Positions 1 to 9,133 of a DNA stretch of 46,547 nucleotides are shown here, one piece after another. Source of the stretch: Oscillatoriales cyanobacterium CG2_30_40_61 (GTDB lineage Bacteria > Cyanobacteriota > Cyanobacteriia > Cyanobacteriales > Microcoleaceae); assembly GCA_001873365.1 (NCBI GenBank), contig MNYZ01000013.1, positions 1 through 46,547 on the forward strand, in the 5' to 3' direction. Under the pieces are notes generated by a model. The model did not search any database and was not told where the DNA came from. It saw only the letters and a program-made list of their open reading frames with translations. The position numbers and the translations under genes are program-made. Numbering within the stretch: the first letter of the stretch is position 1; every line of letters starts with the position of its first letter.

Positions 1-9
1 GATTCTTGC

Positions 10-430
10 TTAATGACACTTAACTAGGTCAAACAGTCTTAACTGTTCAAACCCCGCCAGTACGTCTGACCCGATTAAGGGTACTTCACAAGCATTTTCC
101 CTCACGGTATGCCCTACCGCAATTAAGCCTCTATTTCTAATTACTTTGGCAATAGCGATGTCTCTTGGTTCTGTATGACCACAATACTGGCAATTATGCA
201 CTCTTTCAATTAACTGCTTTTTACCAGTATGTTTTCCACAATGAGGACACTCTTGAGATGTACCATTTTTATCTACTTGTTTGACCCCTTCGTTTTATAT
301 TTTAAGCGTCTTTGTAGCGATTTCAGCTTACTAGATGCCTTTAACAAAAACTTCGGTGCTTTGATTAATTCCCCTGTACTTGTTGCCACAAATGATTCAA
401 TACCCGCATCCAAAAGCTCTTCACTGCTAT
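10..430 (-). pseudogene. TnpB (IS200/IS605 OrfB) remnant
   Basis: Two pieces of a TnpB RNA-guided nuclease are visible on the minus strand in different frames. The upstream piece (about 430 to 273) reads DAGIESFVATSTGELIKAPK followed by a Lys/Arg-rich KLKSLQRRL helix, which is the RuvC-I region with its Asp retained; it hits a stop just after KGSNK. The downstream piece (about 285 to 10) reads TSQECPHCG...HNCQYCGHTEPRD...KVIRNRG, the C-terminal zinc ribbon with its four cysteines, and runs to a normal stop. Everything between these parts in an intact TnpB (about 400 residues), including the RuvC-II Glu, is deleted, and the N-terminal half is absent. It cannot encode an active nuclease. It abuts the cut end of the neighbouring kinase receiver domain. 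The zinc-ribbon identification is strong; whether the 3' end still carries a guide-RNA region lies outside the window. Confidence 0.85.
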
Positions 431-432
431 AA

Positions 433-595
433 CTACCTTAGTCCTTGTTCCCCGGTTACTGAGGTTTGTACCTGCTGCTCGAGCAGCGATCGCTCGATTA
501 AATTCCGGGGATCGGGATCATGATCAATCACTAAGATCGTTGCCGATGAGTTATTAACTGTCAAGGTGGATTCAACCCCGATGGGCTCAATTTCG
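433..595 (-). pseudogene. Truncated, frameshifted receiver (REC) domain of the adjacent histidine kinase
   Basis: Directly after the kinase stop, the frame shifted by one base reads EPIGVESTLTVNNSSATILV, then IDHDPDPRNLIERSL and EQGLR before a stop. ATILVID.DPD.R.LIERSL is the start of a response-regulator receiver domain (first beta strand and the acidic cluster, here with His in place of the middle Asp). The phospho-acceptor Asp and the rest of the domain are missing. The fragment ends where the TnpB remnant begins. I infer that the kinase was once a hybrid kinase, or had a REC tail, lost by one frameshift plus an insertion or deletion at the transposon junction. Confidence 0.7.
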
Positions 596-3439
596 TTCCA
601 GGGTTCCCCGGGGTTGGATTGGTGGATCTAAATCCTGATTTTCCAAATCTGGCAATAGGGAGGGAACCAATAGAGGAAGGTAGACGGTAAAGGTGGAACC
701 CTTGGACTGTTCACTATTGACACTAATATAGCCTTGCATCATTTGACAAAAGCGCTGACTGATGGTTAGTCCTAATCCCGTGCCCCCATAACGGCGAGTG
801 GTAGAGGCGTCCCCCTGGGTAAAGGGTTGAAACAGTTGTTTTTGTTGTTCGGGAGTAATCCCAATCCCCGTATCTCTGACTTGAAAGGCAATGTAGCCTG
901 ATTGGGGATCGACGGTTAAATCCTGCGGGTGAATTTCTCCCCAGGGCAGGGTTTGGATCGCACAAATATCAAGGCTAATTTGGCCATCTGAGGTGAATTT
1001 AGCCGCATTACTAATTAGGTTCAATAATACCTGTCGAACTTTAGTTAAATCCGCCAGCATAGTGGTGGGGGTATTGGGATGATAGTGAATCTCCAATGTA
1101 TTGTGATTTTGATCCACCAGGGGTTGGGCCGTGGCTACCACACTTTCAATTAACATCGGAATCTCAAAGGTTTCCAAATATAAATCCATGCGCCCCGCTT
1201 CAATTTTAGAAATATCTAAAATATCATTAATCAAAGATAGTAAGTTTCTTCCCGCCGTGCGAATCCGTTCTAAATCAGGAACAATATCTTGATAACCTGA
1301 GTCTCCAGCTTCCTCTGCTAAAATCTCACTATAGCCAATAATAGCATTTAAAGGAGTGCGGAGTTCGTGGCTCATATTGGCTAAAAAGCTACTTTTAGCT
1401 CGGTTAGCAGCAACGGCGGCTTCCTTGGCTTGTTTCAGGGCTTCTGCGGCCTGTTTACTTTCGGTAATATCTTCGATTGTGCCTTCAAAACAGAGGATTT
1501 GTCCGGTTTGATCTCGAACAGCCCGGGCATTTTCAGAGATCCAAATTATACTCCCATCTCGGCGATAAACTTGGGATTCAAACCCGGATACGGAATTATT
1601 GTTTTGAATTGCTGCGATAAATTCGGTTCTCCGGTGAGGATTAATATATAATTGATCGCCAATATTTGTGATGGTTTGTAATAAATCATCGGGGGAATTA
1701 TAGCCTAAAATCCTAGCTAATGCTGGGTTAGCACTGAGATATTTTCCTTCTGGGGTGGTTTGACAAATTCCCTCGGCGGCATTCTCAAAAATACTGCGAT
1801 ATTTAGCTTCGGTTTTTCTTAAAAATTCTTCCGTTTGTTTGCGCTCAATCGCATTAGAAAACATTTCTCCTACCATTTTTAAAAGGGCAATATTGTTCGA
1901 TGACCAAGTATAACTAGAATAGATAGAATCAAACCGCAAAAAACCCACCAGGGCACGACGACAGACTAAGGGAACTAGAATAATTGATTGAATTGCAGGA
2001 GAAGTATCGGTTTCACAATAGGAGGATAATCCTAAACTTTGATGAAATTGTCGTAAATATTCTAAATCATTTAATGCTTCTGAGGGTAAATCTTGAACAG
2101 CCAGATAAATATTTTCATAGCGGTTGAGTTGTTTTTCTAACCAAGGAATATCAAAAAGGTAGAGTTTTGCGGGTAATATTTTCTTTAATAAATCGGTTAA
2201 TTTTGTGTTTTCTTGTAAGCCAAAATTGGGAGTTTTGATCGCTAACCACTGATAAACCGAATTCATCTGGATTTCCTGATCGGCAAATAAATATAAATAG
2301 CTTTGTTCTACCCCAATAAAGATACTAATTCGTTCTAAAGCCTGTTGAATACCATTTTCAATCCCCTCGGTAGTTAAACTAATAAAATGGGTCGATAAAT
2401 GGGTAATTAATTGTTCAAATTCTACTCGATATTGTAGGGCTTTTTCCACTCGTTTCCGTTGGGTAATATCTCTAAAACTCCAGACTCGACCGACTAATTT
2501 TTTTCCGATTTGGGAAGGATGGGAATATAACTCAAAAATTCTGCCATCTTTGAACTCTACGACATCATAAGTTGGTATTTGTGGTTCAGAAGAAAGCTGC
2601 ATTACCGTTTTCAGAAATCGAGGCGGATCTTTTAATTGTCTTAACACAAAGGCTAAGGCAGATTGATCATGGGGAGGCTTGAATAGGCTGGTGGGAACTT
2701 GCCACATTTCCACAAATTTTTGATTAAAATTTAAGATTTTACCCGTGGGATCAACCGCTAAAATTCCCGCATCGGTGGAATCAAAAGTGGCGCGGAGCAG
2801 GGAGAGCGATCGTTCAGCTTCTAACTGGGCTTGTTTGCGTTCAGTAATGTCTAAAAATACTAAGACGGCTCCGATAAAAGTGTTTTGTTCTAAAATCGGA
2901 GTTAATACATAGGAAACGGGTAAAATACTGCCATCGGCACAGAGAAATTGATCGTCACTGGATTTGATCGGCTCCAGAAGTGAGGTCAACTCTCCGGGGG
3001 TGGATGCCGATTCGGTCAGCCGTTGAAACCCATCTAAAGATAATCGCGATCGCTCTCCAATCCACTCTAAAACCGGGTTTCCGACTAATTCGACTTCCGA
3101 CCATCCTAGGAGCCTTTCCGCCTCGGGATTCATTGATAACAAACGGCCCTGGGGATTTAAAATACATAACCCCGCCCCGAGGGAACTAATCACGGATTTG
3201 GCTCGATTCCGTTCATTTTGTAAACGGGCTTCTGATTCCTGAGTTTGTTGGTTATATAACTCCAACATTTGCCGGGAAGATAGGGTGAGCGATCGCTCGA
3301 TTAAATTTCGTTCTTGATCGGCTTGATTATAGCTGTGGTTAACTACTTCCAGAAATTCTTGCCATGTAGCGATATCAACCGGAGGAGTTTGTCGATCAAG
3401 ACCCAGGCGTTTAAGTTGGCGTTGGAGCGCGTAGTGCAT
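587..3439 (-). CDS. Multi-PAS/GAF sensor histidine kinase (C-terminal receiver lost)
   Basis: A 950-residue cytoplasmic sensor kinase with no evident membrane segment. Domains in order: N-terminal helical region (1-75), PAS (about 80-200, ending in FLDITERK), second PAS (about 208-330, ending in SFRDITQRK), GAF (about 345-540), third PAS with PAC (about 545-665, ending in IEDITESK), HisKA (about 690-755, H-box FLANMSHELRTPLNAIIGYS) and HATPase_c (about 800-920, N-box LLNLISNAAKF, G1 DTGIGI, G2 GGTGLGL). All catalytic boxes look intact, so it probably autophosphorylates. The GAF and PAS domains suggest light, redox or small-ligand sensing, but the ligand cannot be read. The stop lies in a short tail after the ATPase domain, and the next frame continues into a receiver-domain fragment, so this is a shortened version of an ancestral hybrid kinase. 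The partner regulator is not in the window. Confidence 0.9.
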   Translation of the reverse strand: MHYALQRQLKRLGLDRQTPPVDIATWQEFLEVVNHSYNQADQERNLIERSLTLSSRQMLELYNQQTQESEARLQNERNRAKSVISSLGAGLCILNPQGRLLSMNPEAERLLGWSEVELVGNPVLEWIGERSRLSLDGFQRLTESASTPGELTSLLEPIKSSDDQFLCADGSILPVSYVLTPILEQNTFIGAVLVFLDITERKQAQLEAERSLSLLRATFDSTDAGILAVDPTGKILNFNQKFVEMWQVPTSLFKPPHDQSALAFVLRQLKDPPRFLKTVMQLSSEPQIPTYDVVEFKDGRIFELYSHPSQIGKKLVGRVWSFRDITQRKRVEKALQYRVEFEQLITHLSTHFISLTTEGIENGIQQALERISIFIGVEQSYLYLFADQEIQMNSVYQWLAIKTPNFGLQENTKLTDLLKKILPAKLYLFDIPWLEKQLNRYENIYLAVQDLPSEALNDLEYLRQFHQSLGLSSYCETDTSPAIQSIILVPLVCRRALVGFLRFDSIYSSYTWSSNNIALLKMVGEMFSNAIERKQTEEFLRKTEAKYRSIFENAAEGICQTTPEGKYLSANPALARILGYNSPDDLLQTITNIGDQLYINPHRRTEFIAAIQNNNSVSGFESQVYRRDGSIIWISENARAVRDQTGQILCFEGTIEDITESKQAAEALKQAKEAAVAANRAKSSFLANMSHELRTPLNAIIGYSEILAEEAGDSGYQDIVPDLERIRTAGRNLLSLINDILDISKIEAGRMDLYLETFEIPMLIESVVATAQPLVDQNHNTLEIHYHPNTPTTMLADLTKVRQVLLNLISNAAKFTSDGQISLDICAIQTLPWGEIHPQDLTVDPQSGYIAFQVRDTGIGITPEQQKQLFQPFTQGDASTTRRYGGTGLGLTISQRFCQMMQGYISVNSEQSKGSTFTVYLPLLVPSLLPDLENQDLDPPIQPRGTLERN

Positions 3440-3566
3440 AGAATCTTAGGGTTGAACTTAATTCATGGGCAAAACAGAGCTAGGGCGGCTAGTTTTCCTA
3501 ATATTTTTTTGGGGGCAACGGACCTAGTTTAGCCTCTGGAATTAGCAAGTCATCAAAAATGAAAAA

Positions 3567-4667
3567 TTAGTTTCCGGATGATACCCCATCACCTGGGGCA
3601 GAACTTTCCTCTTGTTGTTCGGCGATTAATTTGGGTTGTAGATACAGATTTTCAACTAATGCCGCCACTCCCGCAAACCAAGGGGGTACAATTAAGGCTC
3701 CCAAAATTCCCATAACCTGTACTCCGCCCAAGACGGATAAAAGCTGATATAGGGGGTGAATTCCCACGGAAGAACCAACTAACAAAGGATCGAGAACGTA
3801 GGTTTCAATATTTTGAATAATTCCATACAATAATAACACCCAAACCACTAAAAATCCGCCTTTGGCTAAGGCTACAATTAAGGCGGGAATTGCCCCTAAG
3901 ATTGGGCCCAAAAAGGGAATTAAATTGGTGACCCCAGCGATCGCTCCTAAACCAATGGCAAAATCTTTTAATCCTAAAAATCCTAAGGCCGTTGTGGTGG
4001 CAATCCCCAAAATTGCCGAGACTAAAATTCGGCCGCGAATATAACCCCCCATCCGTTGAGTAATTGGGTTTACTTGGGCGGCTAATCGTTGATTCCAAGG
4101 ATAGGGAAAAAATTGAATTAAACTATGAATTAGGGTTTTACTATCAGCTACCATATAACCGGAAATAAATAGGGCTAAAATTAAACTGGCAACTCCGCCT
4201 AAAATTCCTCTGGTAATTCCGTAAGACCGTAAAATTAATTGTTGACTCGAACGAATTACCCAACTGGTTAAAGATTGAGTATCAATCAATTGTTCAATAA
4301 ATGTAGAGGTGTCTTGCCCTAAACGACCTGCTAAATCCGTGGTAATTTCAATGATTTTTTCTACAAAAATTGGAGATTGACTAACTAATAACGTGATTTG
4401 ATCCACCACAGCCGGCCCAATGACTAATCCAAATCCTGTTAATCCGGCAATTAAGGTTAAATAGACTAAAATAACGGCTAACCATCGCGGAACTTTTTCA
4501 GTTTCTGCCCAATTGACAATAGGAACAATAGAAGCAGCTAAAACCACAGAAATCATTAATAGAACGATTAAACCTCGCAGTTGCCAAAGTAGAATCAGTA
4601 AAAACACCGCTCCTAAAACCAGCAACAGACTAGAGAGAGAAAATGAAATACGTCGTTCAGATTTCAT
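3567..4667 (-). CDS. AI-2E transporter family (PerM/UPF0118) permease
   Basis: A 366-residue integral membrane protein. It has two hydrophobic helices at the N-terminus (residues 10-50), a third at about 60-80, a soluble amphipathic stretch with the family's long helix (about 95-150), then a cluster of helices at 150-330, including a Gly/Pro-rich block (about 235-265, GVTNLIPFLGPILGAIPALI) that is the family signature. The length (about 350 residues) fits the family. Members include AI-2 exporter TqsA, Na+/H+ antiporters and uncharacterised permeases; nothing here decides the substrate. It is transcribed alone, 127 bp from the kinase start and divergent from the glycosyltransferase at 4911. 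Confidence 0.85.
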   Translation of the reverse strand: MKSERRISFSLSSLLLVLGAVFLLILLWQLRGLIVLLMISVVLAASIVPIVNWAETEKVPRWLAVILVYLTLIAGLTGFGLVIGPAVVDQITLLVSQSPIFVEKIIEITTDLAGRLGQDTSTFIEQLIDTQSLTSWVIRSSQQLILRSYGITRGILGGVASLILALFISGYMVADSKTLIHSLIQFFPYPWNQRLAAQVNPITQRMGGYIRGRILVSAILGIATTTALGFLGLKDFAIGLGAIAGVTNLIPFLGPILGAIPALIVALAKGGFLVVWVLLLYGIIQNIETYVLDPLLVGSSVGIHPLYQLLSVLGGVQVMGILGALIVPPWFAGVAALVENLYLQPKLIAEQQEESSAPGDGVSSGN

Positions 4668-4910
4668 AGGGTGACTGTGAGTTGATTTCAGGGGTAGATC
4701 TTGATCAAAAACTATGTTTTAATTCTATACATCAAGTTAATTTATTTTAATCATTACCGGAACATTCGTCAAGATAAATCCTTCATTGATAGGCTATTAA
4801 CTCTATTATAATTTTTCAATAGGAGAGCCTAGACAATCAGCAATAGGTAATGATAGTTTATTTTTTGAGTCCGATCATAACTGATTCGAGGAAACAGGAG
4901 AAAATCATCG

Positions 4911-7283
4911 ATGAAAATTCATCTTCAAGGTTGGCGTTTTATTCCCCATGTCTATAGTATGACCCATCAATTCCAAATTTTGGAACTGTTGAAGCGATCG
5001 CAATTAGAAATAACCCATCAAGATATTCCCGGTTTAAAACCCCATTGGAAACCTTTAAACGGATTATTCCCAAGCGAATTAGAAACCCAGTTACAACAAA
5101 TTTTCCCAGCTATTAATCCCTCGGTTGATGTTACTATCCGTCTTTATCAACCCTTTAATTTTAACTCATCTCACAGTCAAAAAACCCTAGTCTATGCCAC
5201 CGCACCCTGGGGAATTTTAATTGATTCTTCCCCCCAACTAAAACCCCTATTTCACTTAAAAAATCAAATTATTAATCCCGATGTTACTATGATTACACCC
5301 TCCCAATGGTCACGGGAAGGACTAATCCGTAGTGGTCTACATCCTGAACAAATCAAGGTTATTCCTTGGGGTGTTGATCCCACAATTTATTATCCCTTAA
5401 CTGAAACCGAAAGAAATCGACTCAGAAAACAATGGGGATGGGAAGATTATTTTATATTTTTCCATGTCGGAAGTTTACAGGATCAAGATGGAATCAAACC
5501 TATTTTAAGAGCTTTTGCTAATATTATAAAACAATATCCCCAGGCTCGATTAGTCTTAAAAGGATCGGATTTTTTTCATAACTCTAATCAATGGTTAACC
5601 CATGCTAGTCAACAGGTTTTAACTGAAGCAGAAGTGATCAATGTTAAACAGCGAGTTGCCTATTTTAATCAAACCCTATCCTGTGCATCCCTCGCCCAAC
5701 TCTACCAAATTTCCGATGCTTATTTAGCGGTAGATGTGGCTACAGCTTTTAATTTATCCGTATTAGAAGCAGCAGCATCGGGACTACCAATTATTTATAC
5801 TTCTGGAGGAGCCACAGAAGAAATTATTAATCCAGAGTTTAGCTTAAAAATAGAGACTCGATTTAAAACTAAAATTATTCAAAATCAAAGTCGATTTTTT
5901 CTGCATCCCAATTGGGAACATCTGACAGAATTAATGCAAGAAATAATAGATAATTCTGCCTGGCGAGAACGGGCTAGAAAAACCGCTCCCCTATGGGTTA
6001 ATCAACATTATACCTGGAAACATACCATTGATCAACTATTAGAAATTTGTCAAGATCAAACAGCAATATCCTGGGCAAATCCTGTTAGTAGAGATTCTGT
6101 TTCTTTATCTGTTCCCCACAGTATTATTGTGGAAGGATGGCGAGATATTCCCCATTCCTATTCCTTTATTAACAGTTATCAACTGTTAGAAATGATCAAA
6201 TATCCTGGGTTAAAAGTTTTTCATAAAGATATTCCCTATGTTACCTCAGATTGGAAACAGAGCAAACATTTATTAAGCAATGAAGCCGAAGATTTATTAG
6301 ATCGAATTCCGGCTCCCCAAACCGATCAACAAGCCGATGTGACCCTGCGGGTTTATTGTCCCTTTAATTTAACTACTGATTCTAATAGTAAAAAAACCGC
6401 TATTTTTGGCTGTACAGAATGGGGAATTGTGCCACGTTCTATTGTTAATGGCATGAAAATAGAATGTTTTAGAGAAGCTCATCGTAATTCTGATACCCTA
6501 ATTATTACCTCCTCCCATTGGTCGCGGGAAGGATTTATTCGCAGTGGGGCTGTTCCCGAACGAGTGGTAGTAATTCCTTTAGGAATTGACCCTAATATTT
6601 ATCATCCCTTAGCCGAAGAAAAACGACAGGAACTCAGGACAATATTGGGCTGGAATGATTGTTTTATCTTCCTAAATATTGGGGTAATGTGGAATGAACG
6701 TCAGGGAATTGATCGGATTTTAAAAGCCTTTGCTCAGATTACAGAAAAATATCCCCAAGCTCGATTAGTTTTAAAAGGGAGAGATGCTATTTTTCCTTCT
6801 AAAGACTATCTAAAACAGGCTACAAAAGACACATTAAACCAGACAGAAATACAACGAATTTCCTCTCGAATGGTCTATATTGGAAACAATTTATCCTCCC
6901 GAGAAATGGCACAATTGTATCAAGCCGCCGATGCCTATGTGTCTCCCTATGCCGCCGAAGGGTTTAATCTTCCAGTGTTAGAAGCGATCGCCTCTGGTAT
7001 TCCAGTAATTTGTACCGATGGGGGGCCAACGGATGATTTTACAGATGACACATTAGTCTATAAAATTAGAAGTAAGTTCGAGCAAATAACTTTAAACACA
7101 GGGGAAACTCGATTCTTTTTAGAACCCGATCAGGAACATTTATTACAGTTAATGGAAATGGTGATTCAAAAAGAAACCCTCTATCAATCATTAAAAACAA
7201 TTGGGCCTGGTTTTGTCTCGAAAAAATTCACCTGGAAAATTATTGTTGAGCAGTTATTAAAGGTTTTATTCCATAACCTTTAA
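4911..7283 (+). CDS. Tandem GT-B glycosyltransferase, two fused GT4-like domains
   Basis: A 790-residue protein made of two homologous halves, about 1-390 and 400-790. Each starts with a matched segment (LQGWRFIPHVYSM and VEGWRDIPHSYSF), then TLVYATAPWGI or TAIFGCTEWGI, then a shared PSQWSREGLIRSG or SSHWSREGFIRSG block and a C-terminal Rossmann domain with RLVLKG and the nucleotide-sugar binding loop. In the second half the GT4 E-x7-E motif is intact (AEGFNLPVLEA). In the first half the first Glu is replaced (ATAFNLSVLEA), suggesting one half has lost or altered catalysis. An SD-like CAGGAG lies about 12 nt before the ATG. It is monocistronic by spacing. It probably acts on a cell-surface or exported glycan; donor and acceptor are unknown. 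Confidence 0.85.
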   Translation: MKIHLQGWRFIPHVYSMTHQFQILELLKRSQLEITHQDIPGLKPHWKPLNGLFPSELETQLQQIFPAINPSVDVTIRLYQPFNFNSSHSQKTLVYATAPWGILIDSSPQLKPLFHLKNQIINPDVTMITPSQWSREGLIRSGLHPEQIKVIPWGVDPTIYYPLTETERNRLRKQWGWEDYFIFFHVGSLQDQDGIKPILRAFANIIKQYPQARLVLKGSDFFHNSNQWLTHASQQVLTEAEVINVKQRVAYFNQTLSCASLAQLYQISDAYLAVDVATAFNLSVLEAAASGLPIIYTSGGATEEIINPEFSLKIETRFKTKIIQNQSRFFLHPNWEHLTELMQEIIDNSAWRERARKTAPLWVNQHYTWKHTIDQLLEICQDQTAISWANPVSRDSVSLSVPHSIIVEGWRDIPHSYSFINSYQLLEMIKYPGLKVFHKDIPYVTSDWKQSKHLLSNEAEDLLDRIPAPQTDQQADVTLRVYCPFNLTTDSNSKKTAIFGCTEWGIVPRSIVNGMKIECFREAHRNSDTLIITSSHWSREGFIRSGAVPERVVVIPLGIDPNIYHPLAEEKRQELRTILGWNDCFIFLNIGVMWNERQGIDRILKAFAQITEKYPQARLVLKGRDAIFPSKDYLKQATKDTLNQTEIQRISSRMVYIGNNLSSREMAQLYQAADAYVSPYAAEGFNLPVLEAIASGIPVICTDGGPTDDFTDDTLVYKIRSKFEQITLNTGETRFFLEPDQEHLLQLMEMVIQKETLYQSLKTIGPGFVSKKFTWKIIVEQLLKVLFHNL

Positions 7284-7404
7284 TTCTAAAATTTTAAGCA
7301 AAATTTTTTTTGAGATTCCCAGGCAAAAACTTTGTCATCGGAGGAATAATACGATACACTGAAAATTATAAGTTTGAGTTTTTGACGTTTTTGGTAGTAC
7401 CCCT

Positions 7405-8550
7405 ATGCAATCGGCTGCGAAACCTAAGACAGAATTAATCATGGATGACCCCAAGCGGGGAATGCCTGTTACCATTATTACCGGATTCCTCGGAAGTGGA
7501 AAAACCACCCTGTTGAATCATATTTTATCCAATCAACAGGGGGTCAAAACCGCCGTTTTGGTGAATGAGTTTGGTGAGATTGGTATTGATAATGAATTGA
7601 TTGTCAGTACCGATGAAGATAATACAATGGTTGAGTTAAGTAATGGTTGCGTTTGTTGCACCATTAATGAAGATTTAGTTAATGCAGTTTATCAGGTTTT
7701 AGAACGTCCTGAAAAAGTCGATTATATGGTGGTAGAAACCACTGGACTTGCCGATCCGCTTCCGGTAGCTCTGACTTTTTTAAGTACAGAATTACGGGAC
7801 ATGACTCGTTTAGATTCTATTATTACCTTGGTCGATTGTGCTAACTTTAGTTTAGATTTGTTCAATAGCCAAGCCGCTAATAGTCAGATTATCTATGGGG
7901 ATATTATTGTTTTAAATAAAACCGATTTAGTCGATGAAGCGGAGGTAGATTTATTAGAAGTTAGAATTCGGGATATGAAAAAAGACGCCCGAATTTTACG
8001 CACCAAAAACTCTCAAGTTTCCTTACCTTTAATTCTGAGTGTGGGATTATTTCAATCCGATCAATATTTTGAAGATCAATCCCACGATCATGAACATGAC
8101 CATCATGATCACGAACATGATCACGACCACGACCATGCAGATCATGTCTGTGATGACCATTGCGACCACGATCATGACCATGATCATGACCATGAGCATC
8201 ACCACCATCATGATCATTCTAATCACTTAGAAAATGATGGTTTTACCTCCCTTTCTTTCCAAAGTGATCAACCCCTTTCTTTGAGAAAATTCCAATACTT
8301 TTTAGATAACCAACTTCCGGCGAGTGTGTTTCGAGCTAAAGGAATTCTATGGTTTGATGAAAGTCCCAAACGTCATATTTTTCACCTAAGCGGAAAACGG
8401 TTTTCTATTGATGATGATGAATGGAAAAATGAACCCAAAACCCAATTAGTTTTAATTGGTCAAGAGTTAGATCATGAAACCCTGCGATCGCAACTCAATC
8501 ATTGTTTATGTCTTCCCTCCACCAGTCGAGGAAAAGGCTTTGGCAAATAG
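7405..8550 (+). CDS. COG0523 (CobW/ZNG-type) GTPase with His-rich metal-binding tract
   Basis: A 381-residue G3E-family GTPase. Walker A GFLGSGKTTLL (residues 27-37), CxCC metal motif in NGCVCCTI (about 82-89), ETTGLADP switch region (about 110-117) and guanine-specificity LNKTDLVD (about 171-178). Residues about 226-275 are a run of His and Asp (HDHEHDHHDHEHDH-like), followed by the CobW_C domain. COG0523 proteins with such tracts act as Zn or other metal chaperones that use GTP hydrolysis to load client proteins. The CxCC plus His tract favours zinc over cobalt/B12 but does not prove it. I see no Zur-type operator upstream. The start is uncertain: ATG at 7405 lacks a clear SD, and ATG at 7441 (MDDPKRGM) is a good alternative just before the G domain. 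Confidence 0.9.
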   Translation: MQSAAKPKTELIMDDPKRGMPVTIITGFLGSGKTTLLNHILSNQQGVKTAVLVNEFGEIGIDNELIVSTDEDNTMVELSNGCVCCTINEDLVNAVYQVLERPEKVDYMVVETTGLADPLPVALTFLSTELRDMTRLDSIITLVDCANFSLDLFNSQAANSQIIYGDIIVLNKTDLVDEAEVDLLEVRIRDMKKDARILRTKNSQVSLPLILSVGLFQSDQYFEDQSHDHEHDHHDHEHDHDHDHADHVCDDHCDHDHDHDHDHEHHHHHDHSNHLENDGFTSLSFQSDQPLSLRKFQYFLDNQLPASVFRAKGILWFDESPKRHIFHLSGKRFSIDDDEWKNEPKTQLVLIGQELDHETLRSQLNHCLCLPSTSRGKGFGK

Positions 8551-8567
8551 AAGATGACTTATAACTG

Positions 8568-8619
8568 GTAGAGACGTGCCAATAGCCTACGGCATCGCTG
8601 CGCTCGGGCACGTCTCTAC
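8568..8619. repeat. Palindromic repeat with 13-bp arms
   Basis: GTAGAGACGTGCC (8568-8580) is an exact inverted copy of 8607-8619, separated by a 26-nt loop rich in GC. It sits between the COG0523 gene and dtd, and looks like a dispersed intergenic repeat (MITE-like); in RNA it would form a long stem. It is followed by AT-rich short repeats (GATAACGGATAACTGATTACTGAT) that recur near 17775. Confidence 0.75.
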
Positions 8620-8646
8620 ACTGATAACGGATAACTGATTACTGAT

Positions 8647-9105
8647 ATGCGGGTAATTGTTCAACGAGTTAATGCTTCTCAAGTTACTATCGAGGGTGAA
8701 ATTATCGGTCAAATTGGGCGAGGACTTAACCTATTAGTGGGAATTTCTCAAACAGATACCGAAATAGAAATTAACTGGATGGTGCGAAAATGTTTAGAAT
8801 TAAGATTATTTTCCGATCCCCAAACCAACACCGGAAAGTGGGAAAAATCCATCCAAGAAATTCAAGGTGAATTATTAGTGGTCAGTCAATTTACCCTCTA
8901 TGGAGACTGTCGCCAGGGTCGGCGTCCGTCGTTTGATCGTTCAGCAGCGCCAGAAAGGGCTGAAACGCTTTATCAACAGTTTGTTGAACAATTGCGCTTG
9001 AGTGGTTTAAAAGTAGAAACAGGGAAATTTGGCGCCATGATGGAAGTTTTGATTGAAAATGATGGCCCGGTTACGTTAATCTTAGAAAAAGAAGCAAACA
9101 CTTAA
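8647..9105 (+). CDS. dtd: D-aminoacyl-tRNA deacylase (DTD)
   Basis: A 152-residue protein, typical for the family. It cleaves D-aminoacyl-tRNA so that D-residues are recycled. Both signature motifs are present: SQFTLYG (residues about 80-86, the SQxxL active-site motif) and NDGPVTL (about 139-145, the cross-subunit GP motif that gates chirality). The [10 protein letters not shown] segment and the start [17 protein letters not shown] are characteristic. It acts as a cytosolic homodimer. It lies 96 bp after the COG0523 gene, with a palindromic repeat between, and 28 bp before the Hsp70-like gene, so it may share a transcript with the latter. Confidence 0.95.
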   Translation: MRVIVQRVNASQVTIEGEIIGQIGRGLNLLVGISQTDTEIEINWMVRKCLELRLFSDPQTNTGKWEKSIQEIQGELLVVSQFTLYGDCRQGRRPSFDRSAAPERAETLYQQFVEQLRLSGLKVETGKFGAMMEVLIENDGPVTLILEKEANT

Positions 9106-9133
9106 TTATTGCTATTATCAAGTATTTAGAAAA

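Noticed and set aside
8039-8230. Overlapping frame rich in Met, Thr and Ile
   Set aside because: It is the shifted reading of the His/Asp codon repeats in the COG0523 gene.
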